Assembly: GCA_964515755.1 (NCBI GenBank)
Contig: CAZEVK010000015.1
Coordinates: 1 to 33,322 of the forward strand
Reading direction: 5' to 3'
Length of the DNA stretch: 33,322 nt
Source: JAGVLN01 sp964515755
GTDB lineage: Bacteria; Pseudomonadota; Alphaproteobacteria; Rickettsiales; JABSSG01
Made by a program: the position numbers and the translations under genes. Of this stretch, positions 17,956 to 26,417 are shown piece by piece. Positions within the stretch are counted from its first letter, which is position 1, and the number at the start of each line of letters is the position of its first letter. The notes beneath the pieces were generated by a model. That model saw nothing but the letters and a program-made list of their open reading frames with translations. It was not told the origin of the DNA and did no database searches.

Positions 17956-18127
17956 TGCTCTTTGAGCAGCTGGATTTTTATTACCCTATTGATAGCTAGA
18001 AATATCAGTGGTAATGGTAGAAGTAGGTGGAATTTTAGGCAATGTTCCTGAAATTATATATTATAATATAAAAACACTTTCTCAGATAGTTTTGAGGAAA
18101 GTTATTCTAAAAGATGGATCTGCGGTG

Positions 18128-19154
18128 ATGATTGAAAATAAACTAGAAGATACAAAGCTTTATAGAGAGTTTTTTATTGAGGTTAAAGACAGGATAAGGA
18201 GTGCTCAGCTTAAAGCCCTAAGGGCGGTAAATAAGTCTATATTGGGGGATAGGAGAATTAATCGTTACAAAGCAGCAGGAGCAAGGTTGGGGGAAAGGCA
18301 GTAGTTGAACTTTTATCTACAGAGCTTTTGCAAGAGTTTTCTGGCACTAGGGGGTTTTCTTGTGCTAGCCTTTGGAGAATGCGTAACTTTTATTTAGCAT
18401 ATAAGGATACTAAAAAACTCGCGCAGACTGCGCGAGAAATAGGGTGGACCCATAATTTTGTAATAATTGAACGATGTAAAAATAATCAAGAGCGCGAATA
18501 TTATATAAATATGGCGCGCAATTTTGGTTGGACTAGAAATGTGTTAGAACATAATATCGACATAAAATCATATGAACAATTCCTTACCAATCAGACTAGT
18601 TTTGATAGGACGCTAAAAGACAAGTACAAACATCAAGCAAAATTAGCAGTAAGGGATGAGTATAGTTTTGCTTTTCTTGAGCTTGGCGAAGAACATTCTG
18701 AAAGAGAAATTGAACGCGGCCTAATGGATAATATAAGAAAATTCCTTATAGAGATGGGAGAATATTTTTCTTTTATAGGGAGCTAATATAGGATATAGGT
18801 TAACGACGAGGAATTTTTCATTGATTTGTTGTTATTCCATAGGAAGTTACGCTGCCTCTGTGCAATTGAATTAAAAAACGATAAATTTAAACCGGCATTG
18901 TGGGGCAACTGAATTTCTATTTATCTGCTTTGGACGATTTAGTAAGACTAGAAGGGGAAAATCCATCAATTGGTATATTAATATGTAGGACAAAGGATAG
19001 AACAATTGTAGAATACGCTTTGAAAGACATTAATAAGTCTATGGGCGTTTCTACATATAGTACGGGTCATTCTTTGCCAAAAAATATGCATGGGTTATTG
19101 CCAACTCCAGAGGAAATAGCAGAATATTTGAAGGTGTTTGAAGAAGATAAATAG
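18128..19154 (+). pseudogene. Broken DUF1016/YhcG-type PDDEXK nuclease
   Basis: Pieces in three frames rebuild one gene: FFIEVKDRIRSAQLKALRAV, then WTHNFVIIERCKNNQEREYY and NFGWTRNVLEHNI, then ECxF-type core IELKNDKFKPALWG, then GQLNFYLSALDDLVR and PSIGILICRTKDRTIVEYAL. This is the family order, with the ELK-x3-FKP nuclease motif near the end. Damage seen: frame changes at about 18245-18310, a CAA-to-TAA-like stop at 18784 (FIGS, stop, YRI), a frameshift near 18802 and another near 18905. These nucleases are often accessory genes near restriction or mobile loci. The protein cannot be made as one chain. Confidence 0.85.
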
Positions 19155-19168
19155 GTAGGAATGCTAAT

Positions 19169-19279
19169 ATGTCGGCACTTGTTAAAACAAAATCTGTGGT
19201 CAGGGAGAATCTAAAGCTTTTTGATTTGTTCAACCATGTATCAAAGTCAGTTTTCACTATTCTAGTAATTAAGAAGTAG
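19169..19279 (+). CDS. Possible 36-residue ORF, unrecognised
   Basis: It starts with MSALVKTKSVVRENLKLF and has an AGGAAT-like ribosome site a few bases upstream. It is short, in a decayed region, and without a family match I know; it may be a remnant. Confidence 0.2.
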   Translation: MSALVKTKSVVRENLKLFDLFNHVSKSVFTILVIKK

Positions 19280-19300
19280 TGCACAATTAGGGAGGTAAAT

Positions 19301-20656
19301 GTGAGTAATAAATTAGGTAGAAATGAGTTATATAGTTATGGTAGCGGTAAGAAATAAAAAAAATGTTGTATAGTTAATAATTCGTCGTCAGATCTTAGTG
19401 AAGTATTAGATTTTGTCTGGCATAAGTTACGTCAAATTGAAGTTTTAGATTAGCATTTAATGCCATACCTAAAGAACTCGTTACCAGATGAGCTAATGTT
19501 ATCAGCTTTGTTTGAATTTTGCCCTGGATGGTTGTCTGAAGCGATCGATAAAGAGTTAATATTTGAGCAGCTTTTTATTCCATGGATGTTATTTAATTGG
19601 GTCCCAGATAAAGACTCTGAAATTGGGCAATTTGATCCTCAAAAACAATAGCTACAAATTATATTGCAGCGCGCGAAAAAAGCTTAAATAGTGCAGCTTT
19701 ACGCTTTATTGAAGCTATGAATCAGACTTGTTATAGTTTTTACAGCATACAGGAAGTGGTACCCCAGAAGCAGTTGGTAGTTAAAGATATTTTACTTGGA
19801 ACGACTCATACTAATAAAGGAAAAAATAGCTACTCGTACTGTAAAAAGAGGTGATATAGTTTTTGGACGTATTTTAACACTAGATAATCAAGCTATTTTT
19901 ATAGGTATGGCATCATATATTATTCCTGTTAGTTATCAAAATCAGTTTCTTGATTATAAAAAATACTTGATTGAAGAAAGTGATAATCAAGATTTTAATC
20001 AGGATATTTTACGAAAATATTCAACTAATGAGTTAATTTATTATTTTTTTGAAATTATAGATGAGTGCAATAATATGCTTTGACCTAAGTTGGTTAACAC
20101 TGATGGTGATCCTATAATATTTTCAAAATCATATTTTAAGGTAAATTTAACTCCTGCTGAAGTGTTACAGAAGTTATTACTTTTAACGTTATCACAGGAT
20201 GCTGATGATTTTTTGAGTGAAGCTATGTAATTCTGTGGGGAATATCTTAGTAAAAGAAAACAAGTTCACAGAAGCGTATTATGCAAGGACAGAAATTACT
20301 AAAGCCGTGAACCTTGGTAATTACGTAACTTTTGAGAAAATGTTACTAGCGACGCCAGAACAAAAGCCTAAATCACCTGATATAAGCAATAAAAATGAAG
20401 AGGAAAATGAGTTATTAGCACTACTTGAAGTACAAAACAGTTTAACCAAATGGCAATCTATTGGCAAGACTGGTTTGATATAAGGTACCGGTTCTTGTTA
20501 ATAAAACCCCTCGTGAAGCAGCAAGAACTAAAGAAGGTAGAGAAAGGTTGAAAGCTTTAATTTTTAACATACGAACAATCTACTGATAAAAATAGTAAAA
20601 CAGATATATTTAAGCCTAATGTTAATTATCTAAAACAGGAGTTAGGAATGAATTAA
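19301..20656 (+). pseudogene. Broken SEC-C zinc-motif protein
   Basis: A perfect ribosome site (GGGAGG) precedes GTG at 19301. The N-terminus reads GRNELYSYGSGKK, stop, KKCC. This is the SEC-C motif (GRNELCPCGSGKKYKKCC in intact members) with both first cysteines changed to tyrosine and the tyrosine codon changed to TAA. Downstream pieces keep family features in several frames: ALRFIEAMNQTCYSFYSIQE, TRTVKRGDIVFGRILTL, ENKFTEAYYARTEITKAV, and near 20490 VPVLVNKTPREAARTKEGRE. The function of this SEC-C family is unknown. At least four frame changes or stops rule out a full protein. Confidence 0.75.
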
Positions 20657-20715
20657 ATAGATTGATAGAAGTTGGTTTAGAACTTTGTTTCACGAAAGGG
20701 AATTGAGGATTTTAC

Positions 20716-20744
20716 TTGCTAATTATTGTATAATTTGTTATAAT
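20716..20744 (+). promoter_or_regulatory. Sigma-70-type promoter
   Basis: TTGCTA (20716-20721), 17 bases, TATAAT (20739-20744). Transcription would start near 20751, about 36 bases before the ATG at 20787, which has an AGAAAGGA ribosome site. It drives the only intact gene pair in this decayed region. Confidence 0.6.
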
Positions 20745-20786
20745 ATAGGGTATAAAAATGTTTAATAAATAGAAAGGATTAAAATT

Positions 20787-21491
20787 ATGGCTCTTTATAA
20801 CAATAAAAAACAAGAACAACTATTTCATTTACATTATCCGCAAAGGTCTGCTGTTGACTGTAATATACTAAAAAGCCATTTTCCTAGTTTTTTAGATTGC
20901 GAAAAGTCGTATGTTTTGGCGGAACCTACTTCAGAGTTTAACTGTATAGGATGGGCTATAGGTGTAAAAGAATTCATCGATCCTACAAAGCATATAAATA
21001 AGCATTATAATGAAAAAACATATGCGGGTGGTATAAATGTTGAATACCCTAATGGTAATAAATTGAATATTCCTTTGAATGATTATAAGAAAGATACTTT
21101 TGCTTGCATGGAAGCAACAAAATCATTTTTTGACGAATATAGTAAGAGTTCTGTTTTACCAAAAAAAGATAGCTACAAGGCGGTTAAAGAAATTTCTAAT
21201 CCTCCTTTAGATGATACTATAGCTTTTTATTTTAAAGAAGGAGCAGAATCTTTTGATAGTAACCAAATATCATATAAAGGATTTCAGCATGCATCTAGGT
21301 ATGTAAAGGATGTTAATAGTTGGGTGTCAGAGATATGGACATCAAAACTAGGACCAAACGTGCTTATAACGCACAATGAGCATGAATTAGATGGAGAAAC
21401 TTATGGCTATATATTATGCTATTTAGTACCTGAGGATAGAAATGCAGAGGTACATTTAAATGGGTTAGGAGCAGATAGAGACGAGCTATAA
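20787..21491 (+). CDS. Uncharacterised protein with NCxxWA...H...H pattern and C-terminal RDEL
   Basis: A 234-residue intact protein. It resembles an uncharacterised family (DUF7689-like) that shares a (Y/F)NCI-x-WA motif, a later H-A, a W-x-SKLG motif and a final H before a YG motif. Here these are FNCIGWAIG (C53), FQHASRYV (H168), WTSKLG (184-189) and THNEHELDGETYGY (H196). An invariant Cys with two downstream His hints at a cysteine-hydrolase fold, but no activity is established. There is no signal peptide or membrane segment. The last four residues are RDEL, a form of the eukaryotic ER-retrieval signal. It has its own promoter and a partner gene 24 bases downstream. Confidence 0.8.
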   Translation: MALYNNKKQEQLFHLHYPQRSAVDCNILKSHFPSFLDCEKSYVLAEPTSEFNCIGWAIGVKEFIDPTKHINKHYNEKTYAGGINVEYPNGNKLNIPLNDYKKDTFACMEATKSFFDEYSKSSVLPKKDSYKAVKEISNPPLDDTIAFYFKEGAESFDSNQISYKGFQHASRYVKDVNSWVSEIWTSKLGPNVLITHNEHELDGETYGYILCYLVPEDRNAEVHLNGLGADRDEL

Positions 21492-21515
21492 TAAATTAAT
21501 AAGGAGGGAATTGTC

Positions 21516-21935
21516 ATGGTTGATATTAATAAGTGCAAAAATACAGCAAAACTATTAGCTAAGCAAAGTAAGGAAACATTAGGGGATGAAAAACTAAATA
21601 ATTTTTCTGAAAGCTTTGATAAAATTGTTAATGAGTACAAAAGTAAGTATATGTTTTATTCTACTGCTATTGAACTTCAAAAACTAAAGTCGTGTCATCA
21701 ATGGGTATCTACTATTTTAAAAGATAAAGGTTTATTAACGCCTATAATAGTTGATAAAATGGTCAACGATAAAGATTTATATTATCTATCTCTTTATCAA
21801 AATTTATATGCGGGTACAGACCTTGTACCAAATATTGATGAATATAGATCAGACTACTTTGAAAATGGCGGTGGAGAAAATGCTTTAGCTTTAATCACAG
21901 GTTGTCATTGGATAGCACAGAGTAGTGATCTTTAG
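21516..21935 (+). CDS. Uncharacterised 139-residue partner protein
   Basis: A strong ribosome site, AAGGAGGG, lies 7 bases before the ATG. The product is small, probably helical and soluble (KNTAKLLAKQSKETLGDEKL, then FSESFDKIVNEYKSKYMFY), with an acidic, glycine-rich stretch near the end (FENGGGENALALITGCHW). I recognise no domain. Its close linkage to the NCxxWA protein, and the intact state of both genes among pseudogenes, suggest a functional pair such as enzyme and inhibitor or effector and chaperone. That is inference from context only. Confidence 0.75.
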   Translation: MVDINKCKNTAKLLAKQSKETLGDEKLNNFSESFDKIVNEYKSKYMFYSTAIELQKLKSCHQWVSTILKDKGLLTPIIVDKMVNDKDLYYLSLYQNLYAGTDLVPNIDEYRSDYFENGGGENALALITGCHWIAQSSDL

Positions 21936-22136
21936 TAGAATAGATGACTATCTAAAAGAGGTTAAAATAAAAGCATGCCTTGATAAATATTGATAATCTT
22001 CATGCTCATCATTTTCATACTGAGGCAGAAAAATTGTTAGTAGTAGCTCATCATCTGGTCAACAAAGAGAATCACCAGATCATTAAGATAATGAGTGATG
22101 GCTATTACCAATGATGGGGTTTGTTTTAAATCATGA

Positions 22137-22386
22137 ATCATACATCAAGAAATTATTTGCCTGATTGCAGCGGCATTAGGCATAATTTCTTTTGTATCAC
22201 AAGTGGTTAAGATTTGTTGAACTCGTTCGATAAAAGATATTTCTTATGCGATGTATCTAAATATATACAACGAGTTTAATATTATGGTTAATTTATAGCA
22301 TGATGATTAGATCACTACCAATTATCTTAGCTGTATTATTTATCTTAACTTTTGTTTTAATGATTCTGGTGATGAAATATATATAG
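22137..22386 (+). pseudogene. Broken SemiSWEET (PQ-loop) sugar transporter
   Basis: Frame 1 gives IICLIAAALGIISFVSQVVK, a stop in place of the usual tryptophan, then TRSIKDISYAMYLNIYN. This is the SemiSWEET/PQ-loop repeat, including the SFxxQxxK and (K/R)D(I/V)S signatures. After a stop and frame change the third helix follows: SLPIILAVLFILTFVLMILV and MKYI. SemiSWEETs are ~85-residue transporters that dimerise in the inner membrane. Two stops and a frameshift make this copy dead. The stretch just before it (21936-22136) contains a translatable piece, LVVAHHLVNKENHQIIKIMS, that I cannot assign. Confidence 0.7.
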
Positions 22387-22435
22387 AAATAAGGAAATTA
22401 ATCAAAGAACTAATTATAATATCTGTTATGTTACA

Positions 22436-22699
22436 AATATCCTATCGCTGGTACAAGAAACAAAATATTACCATACTCATCTCCAACCTAATCTCTTTGG
22501 TGGAATAAGTGTCATTAGGTCATGGGGTGGTATTAACAGTAAGAAATCAGAGTACAAAATCACTATCTGTGACTCAGAAGAGTAAGCAGGTGAAGTAGTA
22601 ATAGCGACAATCAAAAGACGTAAGGCAAGAGGTTACCTTATCTTGTTAGGAAAGAGGATTAATACGAGAAAAAACTTTCTAATCTTAACCATTTTTTAA
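22436..22699 (+). pseudogene. Broken WGR-domain protein
   Basis: The translation TKYYHTHLQPNLFGGISVIR followed by SWGGINSKKSEYKI matches the WGR domain. The hallmark Trp-Gly-Arg has become WGG, and there is an in-frame TAA at 22583-22585. After the stop the same frame continues with IKRRKARGYL, a usual continuation of the domain. No upstream start in the same frame gives a full domain. WGR domains are thought to bind nucleic acid; this copy is a remnant. Confidence 0.65.
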
Positions 22700-22739
22700 C
22701 TATTAAGGAGTAGAAATTAGTTAAGGAGTTTAATTTAGT

Positions 22740-24110
22740 ATGAATATATTTGATAGTGTGTTAGTTATTGTCTATCTGGTGATTTGCCTTATAATGGGCT
22801 TTATTAGATTCAGTAAAATCAAGACTTTAAAGGATTATACTTTTGGTGTCAGACCTTTTACTACAACTGTTTTAATCGTAACCACTTTTGCAACTGCCAT
22901 CAGTGCTCACAAAACCATAGGTAGTGTTGGCAAGTCTTACACAATGGGCTTGGTATTTATAGTTACTATGATGCTTATTCCATTAGGTTGGTTTGTTATG
23001 GCAAGGTTATTAGCTAAGAATTTACACTTCTTTCATCAAGAAAAGTTTTTGACTTTTGGTGATATCATGGAGCATTTTTATGGTCGTTCAGGTAGGTGGC
23101 TTTCCAGTATTTGTGCGATAATATTTACATTAGGTATTACTGCTGCAGGTACTATGGCTATAGGTAGTATGCTTGAGTATTTCTTTCTGATTCCAAAACC
23201 AATTAGCATGCTTGTAGTGTTAAGCATTGTGACGATATGTTCTACATTTGGTGGAATGCAAGCTGTTGCTTATACTGATATTTTCCAATTTTTAATCTTT
23301 TTTATTGCGTTACCAGTTGCATGTGCGATTGGCTATCATGATATTGGAGGAATTGACAATATTATCAAGGCTTTACCATCATCTCATTTAAAAATAGACG
23401 CATCTAATTTAACGATGTTTTTAGGTATGGCAGTTTTTGCTGCAATGCCAAATGCTGATATACCTTTTATACAACGTGCTTTAATTTCACAAAATCAGAC
23501 ACAGTTACGACGTGCTTTCAATGTCACTGCTATGTTGATGTATCCGGTGTTTATAGTTGTGGGCTTGATAGGAGTGATGGCTTATACATATGATTCTAAC
23601 TTACAAGCTGATTCAGTCCTATTTTATTTTGTTAAGCATCATCTTCCAACTGGAGTAATTGGCTTTATGATTGCTGGTATTCTTGCAATAGTTATGTCAA
23701 CCCAAGATGCTTTTTTAAATGCTACTGGTACTTTGATAGCAAGAGATGTTTGTAGCCAGATTTGGCCAAAGCTTGATGATAGAAAACAGCTGATGATTGC
23801 TCGTGTTTCGTGTGTGATAATTTCTATTATGGCCATTAGTATGGTTTTCGTCAAAGAAGATCTTTTGGATCTTATATGGTCAGTAACTAATTTTTGGGAT
23901 CCATTGGTAATAGTACCTTTTATTGCGGCTTTAGTTGGATTAAGAATAAATAAAAAGTTGTTTCCAGTTGTACCAATTACGGTTTTAACAGCAGAAATAA
24001 TTACAAGATCCATGACTGGAGTGTTTGATACTAGAAGTTTTGCTGTTGGCATAATTGTATCGGTTATTACTCTACTTATACTTCAATTTTTTAGCAAGAA
24101 AACATTTTAA
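22740..24110 (+). CDS. Sodium:solute symporter (SSS family)
   Basis: A 456-residue inner-membrane protein with about 12-13 hydrophobic helices. The signature FGGMQAVAYTDIFQFLIFF is that of the SSS family (proline, pantothenate, sialic-acid type carriers). SAHKTIGSVGKSYTMG in helix 2 is the expected sodium/substrate region. The substrate cannot be named. AAGGAG lies about 12 bases before the ATG. The gene is followed after 21 bases by a histidine kinase. In CbrA-like sensors an SSS domain is fused to a kinase, so here the carrier may act as the sensing partner, or simply be the regulated carrier. Confidence 0.88.
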   Translation: MNIFDSVLVIVYLVICLIMGFIRFSKIKTLKDYTFGVRPFTTTVLIVTTFATAISAHKTIGSVGKSYTMGLVFIVTMMLIPLGWFVMARLLAKNLHFFHQEKFLTFGDIMEHFYGRSGRWLSSICAIIFTLGITAAGTMAIGSMLEYFFLIPKPISMLVVLSIVTICSTFGGMQAVAYTDIFQFLIFFIALPVACAIGYHDIGGIDNIIKALPSSHLKIDASNLTMFLGMAVFAAMPNADIPFIQRALISQNQTQLRRAFNVTAMLMYPVFIVVGLIGVMAYTYDSNLQADSVLFYFVKHHLPTGVIGFMIAGILAIVMSTQDAFLNATGTLIARDVCSQIWPKLDDRKQLMIARVSCVIISIMAISMVFVKEDLLDLIWSVTNFWDPLVIVPFIAALVGLRINKKLFPVVPITVLTAEIITRSMTGVFDTRSFAVGIIVSVITLLILQFFSKKTF

Positions 24111-24131
24111 ATAGTATTGTAAATAGTGTAG

Positions 24132-25469
24132 ATGAGATTGCTAGAACAATTTGATTATAGAATAGTAAAAAAGTATAGATCTTTTATTGATCTTATAAAA
24201 AGTGACAGTGTAAAAATCTCAGTCGCTTATAAATTTTCTATTCTCGTAATATTTGATTTTTTTGTTTCTATCTTTTTTAACCCACTTACAGGTATAATAG
24301 CACAGGATTCTGTATTTTATTTAAATATTATCGGCGCTAGTTTGTGTGTAATATTTTTGCTTTCAGATGTATGGTTGCCACACAATAAAAACAATATTTT
24401 ACGGTATTTATGGTACTTCATCCTGTTTTTTTATTTGCCATTTCTTGCTACATATACTTGGGTTAGAAGTTTTTATTATTGGTCGTGGTTAATTAATCTT
24501 GGTTTGTCTACTATACTTCTTGCTTTAATGACATCAAGGACCGTATTTTTCTTGACGTTAGTTCCTGGTATTATTGCAGGTATTGTTTTTGGTATAGTTT
24601 TAAATCTTTACTTTCCACCAAATCCTTTGCCTCCATATGAGAAATTTGATATTTACTACGCGACTTATTCTTGCACTTTTCTGGGATTAATTATCATGCT
24701 CATCATTCATAATAGAGTATACGTGCAAAAACAGCTTTATAATCTTATTGAAACCGAAGTGCGCGATCGAACCAAAGAGTTACAAAATGCCTTGGAAATA
24801 AAAAAACTATTTCTTGATAATGTAAGTCATGAAATAAAAACTCCAATTCATAACATTACTAATATAGCTGAAATTTTGCACGAACAAATATATTCTATTG
24901 TCAATCAAGAATCAAAAGATTTGCTAGATGCTCTTCAAGACTCTAGCTACAAGTTATGGGGTTTATGTACAAATTTACTTGACCTTTCTAAGTTTAAAAA
25001 TGGAGATCAAACCTTGAACATCAAAAGACATAATATTATAAAAATTGTAAACGACTTGCTGCAAGAATTTCATAAAGACAATATATCTTTAAGGATTGCT
25101 CAGACATTTGATAAAATTGTGTATTGTGATGCTGAAAGAATAACGCAGGTTTTAAGAAATTTGATACAAAATGCTATCCAATACGGCAAAAATAAGCAAA
25201 TTGAGATCTCTTTGAGTGATTATGATCAAGATAGTATTAAGCTAGAAATTTCTGATCATGGTATAGGAATCCCTCCTGATGAGCTAGAAGTGATTTTTGA
25301 TTCTTTTGAGCAAAGCTCTAGGACAAAAACTAAAGCTGGTGGTATAGGGCTTGGTTTAGCTATTTGTAAAAAAATTATAGAACTGCATCATGGTAAAATA
25401 TGGGCTGCAAACAATAGCTCTCATGGCGCTACATTTTTTGTTGTAATACCTAGTAATTATGATGAGTAA
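24132..25469 (+). CDS. Membrane sensor histidine kinase (six TM helices)
   Basis: A 445-residue kinase. Six hydrophobic helices lie between about residues 32 and 195, with little periplasmic sequence. A short linker (RDRTKELQNALEIKK) leads to the H-box LDNVSHEIKTPIHN with H233 as the phosphorylation site. The ATPase core follows: N-box NLIQNAIQYG, G1 SDHGIGIPP, F-box FDSFEQSS and G2 GGIGLGLAICKKI. There is no PAS, HAMP or receiver domain. The compact six-helix sensor recalls CqsS/LqsS-type autoinducer kinases in layout, but I would not claim that ligand. The response regulator gene overlaps its last bases. Confidence 0.92.
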   Translation: MRLLEQFDYRIVKKYRSFIDLIKSDSVKISVAYKFSILVIFDFFVSIFFNPLTGIIAQDSVFYLNIIGASLCVIFLLSDVWLPHNKNNILRYLWYFILFFYLPFLATYTWVRSFYYWSWLINLGLSTILLALMTSRTVFFLTLVPGIIAGIVFGIVLNLYFPPNPLPPYEKFDIYYATYSCTFLGLIIMLIIHNRVYVQKQLYNLIETEVRDRTKELQNALEIKKLFLDNVSHEIKTPIHNITNIAEILHEQIYSIVNQESKDLLDALQDSSYKLWGLCTNLLDLSKFKNGDQTLNIKRHNIIKIVNDLLQEFHKDNISLRIAQTFDKIVYCDAERITQVLRNLIQNAIQYGKNKQIEISLSDYDQDSIKLEISDHGIGIPPDELEVIFDSFEQSSRTKTKAGGIGLGLAICKKIIELHHGKIWAANNSSHGATFFVVIPSNYDE

Positions 25470-25833
25470 AGCACTCTTTGTGGATGATGATGTACTAACT
25501 TTAAAGATTGGCAAATTTTTAATGCAAAGTTTAGGTTATGATGTGATAACTGCCAACTCTGGAAGGGAAGCTCTGAAAATATTATCTTTGTATAAAGGTA
25601 ATTTTGATGTAATCCTTTTAGACTTAATGATGTCAGATATGCATGGATTAGAAGTGTTGAGTGAGATTAGATCAAATAGTGATTGGAGAAAAATTACAGT
25701 GATACTGCAAACCGGCGCTAAAAATGAAGAGGATATGAAGTTAGGTCATAAACTTGGAGCATCGATAATATTAAAGCCTTATGATAAAAAAATATTAAAA
25801 AAGCATCTAGAACTCGTATGCGGTGAAGTGTAA
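25459..25833 (+). CDS. Single-domain response regulator
   Basis: A 124-residue receiver domain with nothing attached. It has the acidic pair VDDD near residue 9, phospho-acceptor D55 (VILLDLMM), T84-type switch residue (ILQTGA) and the conserved lysine in LKPYDKK. The start ATG (25459, or 25462) lies inside the kinase gene, so translation is coupled. With no output domain it would act by protein contact, or pass phosphate to a phosphotransfer protein, as CheY- or DivK-like regulators do. Confidence 0.92.
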   Translation: MMSKALFVDDDVLTLKIGKFLMQSLGYDVITANSGREALKILSLYKGNFDVILLDLMMSDMHGLEVLSEIRSNSDWRKITVILQTGAKNEEDMKLGHKLGASIILKPYDKKILKKHLELVCGEV

Positions 25834-25933
25834 GGTATCATAGAAAATTATAAAGAATTATAGAAATTATACGCAATTAATAAAATAGAACAAGTTATAG
25901 CAAAAAATCATGAAAACGATGTAGTAAGGCATT

Positions 25934-25943
25934 GACAATTGTC
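25934..25943. promoter_or_regulatory. 10-bp perfect palindrome overlapping a TTGACA
   Basis: GACAATTGTC, whose first bases belong to TTGACA at 25932-25937. The best -10 at 17 bases is GAATAG, which is weak. It may be an operator over a promoter for the following HU-like locus, but is short enough to arise by chance. Confidence 0.25.
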
Positions 25944-25967
25944 CAGATTTCAAAGAATAGTTAGTTA

Positions 25968-26007
25968 GGAGGTTGCTTGCTTTTTCTCCATATTGAGTGC
26001 AACCTCC
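25968..26007 (+). terminator. 9-bp hairpin after the kinase-regulator genes
   Basis: GGAGGTTGC and GCAACCTCC pair perfectly around a 22-nt loop that contains a run of T's. It could terminate transcription from the two-component genes or act as a leader structure for the next gene. No U-tract follows the stem, so the terminator call is tentative. Confidence 0.45.
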
Positions 26008-26017
26008 GTAAAATTAG

Positions 26018-26037
26018 AAAATATGTATACATATTTT
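26018..26037. promoter_or_regulatory. 20-bp perfect palindrome upstream of the HU-like gene
   Basis: AAAATATGTATACATATTTT reads the same on both strands. It lies 31 bases before the ATG of the broken HU-like gene, a position suited to an operator. Confidence 0.4.
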
Positions 26038-26068
26038 TTATACTAATAATTTAATTAGGAATTATAAA

Positions 26069-26327
26069 ATGAACAAAAGTGAACTCATAACAAAAATGTC
26101 TGAACTTTCAGGTTTAACTAAAGTAGATAGCATCAAAGCATTAGATGCTTTTATTAAATCTGTAATGGACGCTGTTAGTAGCCTTAGTTGGTTTTGGCAC
26201 TTTCTACGCTCTTTCAAGAAAAGCTTCAGAAGGCTTTAATCCAAAGACAAGAGCGAAAATTGCTATTGCTGCTTCTAACCGTCCTAAATTCAGAGCCGGT
26301 AAACAATTTATTGACACAGTTAACTAA
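26069..26327 (+). pseudogene. Broken HU-family DNA-binding protein
   Basis: The N-terminal helices are intact: MNKSELITKMSELSGLTK and KALDAFIKSVMDAV. The frame then shifts near 26180. The beta-arm half follows in another frame as LVGFGTFYALSRKASEGFNP, KTRAKIAIAASNRP and KFRAGKQFIDTVN, the full HU pattern (GFGTF, R-NP-T, P-F-AGK). About four residues usually found before GFGTF are missing, so a small deletion caused the shift. An AGGA site and palindrome remain upstream. As read it makes only the helical half with a foreign tail. Confidence 0.85.
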
Positions 26328-26346
26328 GATCTCCTATTATTTTAGC

Positions 26347-26388
26347 TGAGGGGGTTTGGTAACTCACTGTAGTCATAATGCCCCCTCA
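26347..26388 (+). terminator. GC-rich hairpin after the HU-like gene
   Basis: TGAGGGGG and CCCCCTCA form a perfect 8-bp stem with a 26-nt loop, 20 bases after the stop. It is followed by TTTAGAATATT, a weak T-rich run. It is the most GC-rich element in the area. Confidence 0.6.
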
Positions 26389-26417
26389 TTTAGAATATTA
26401 AAATGGAGGATTACTGA

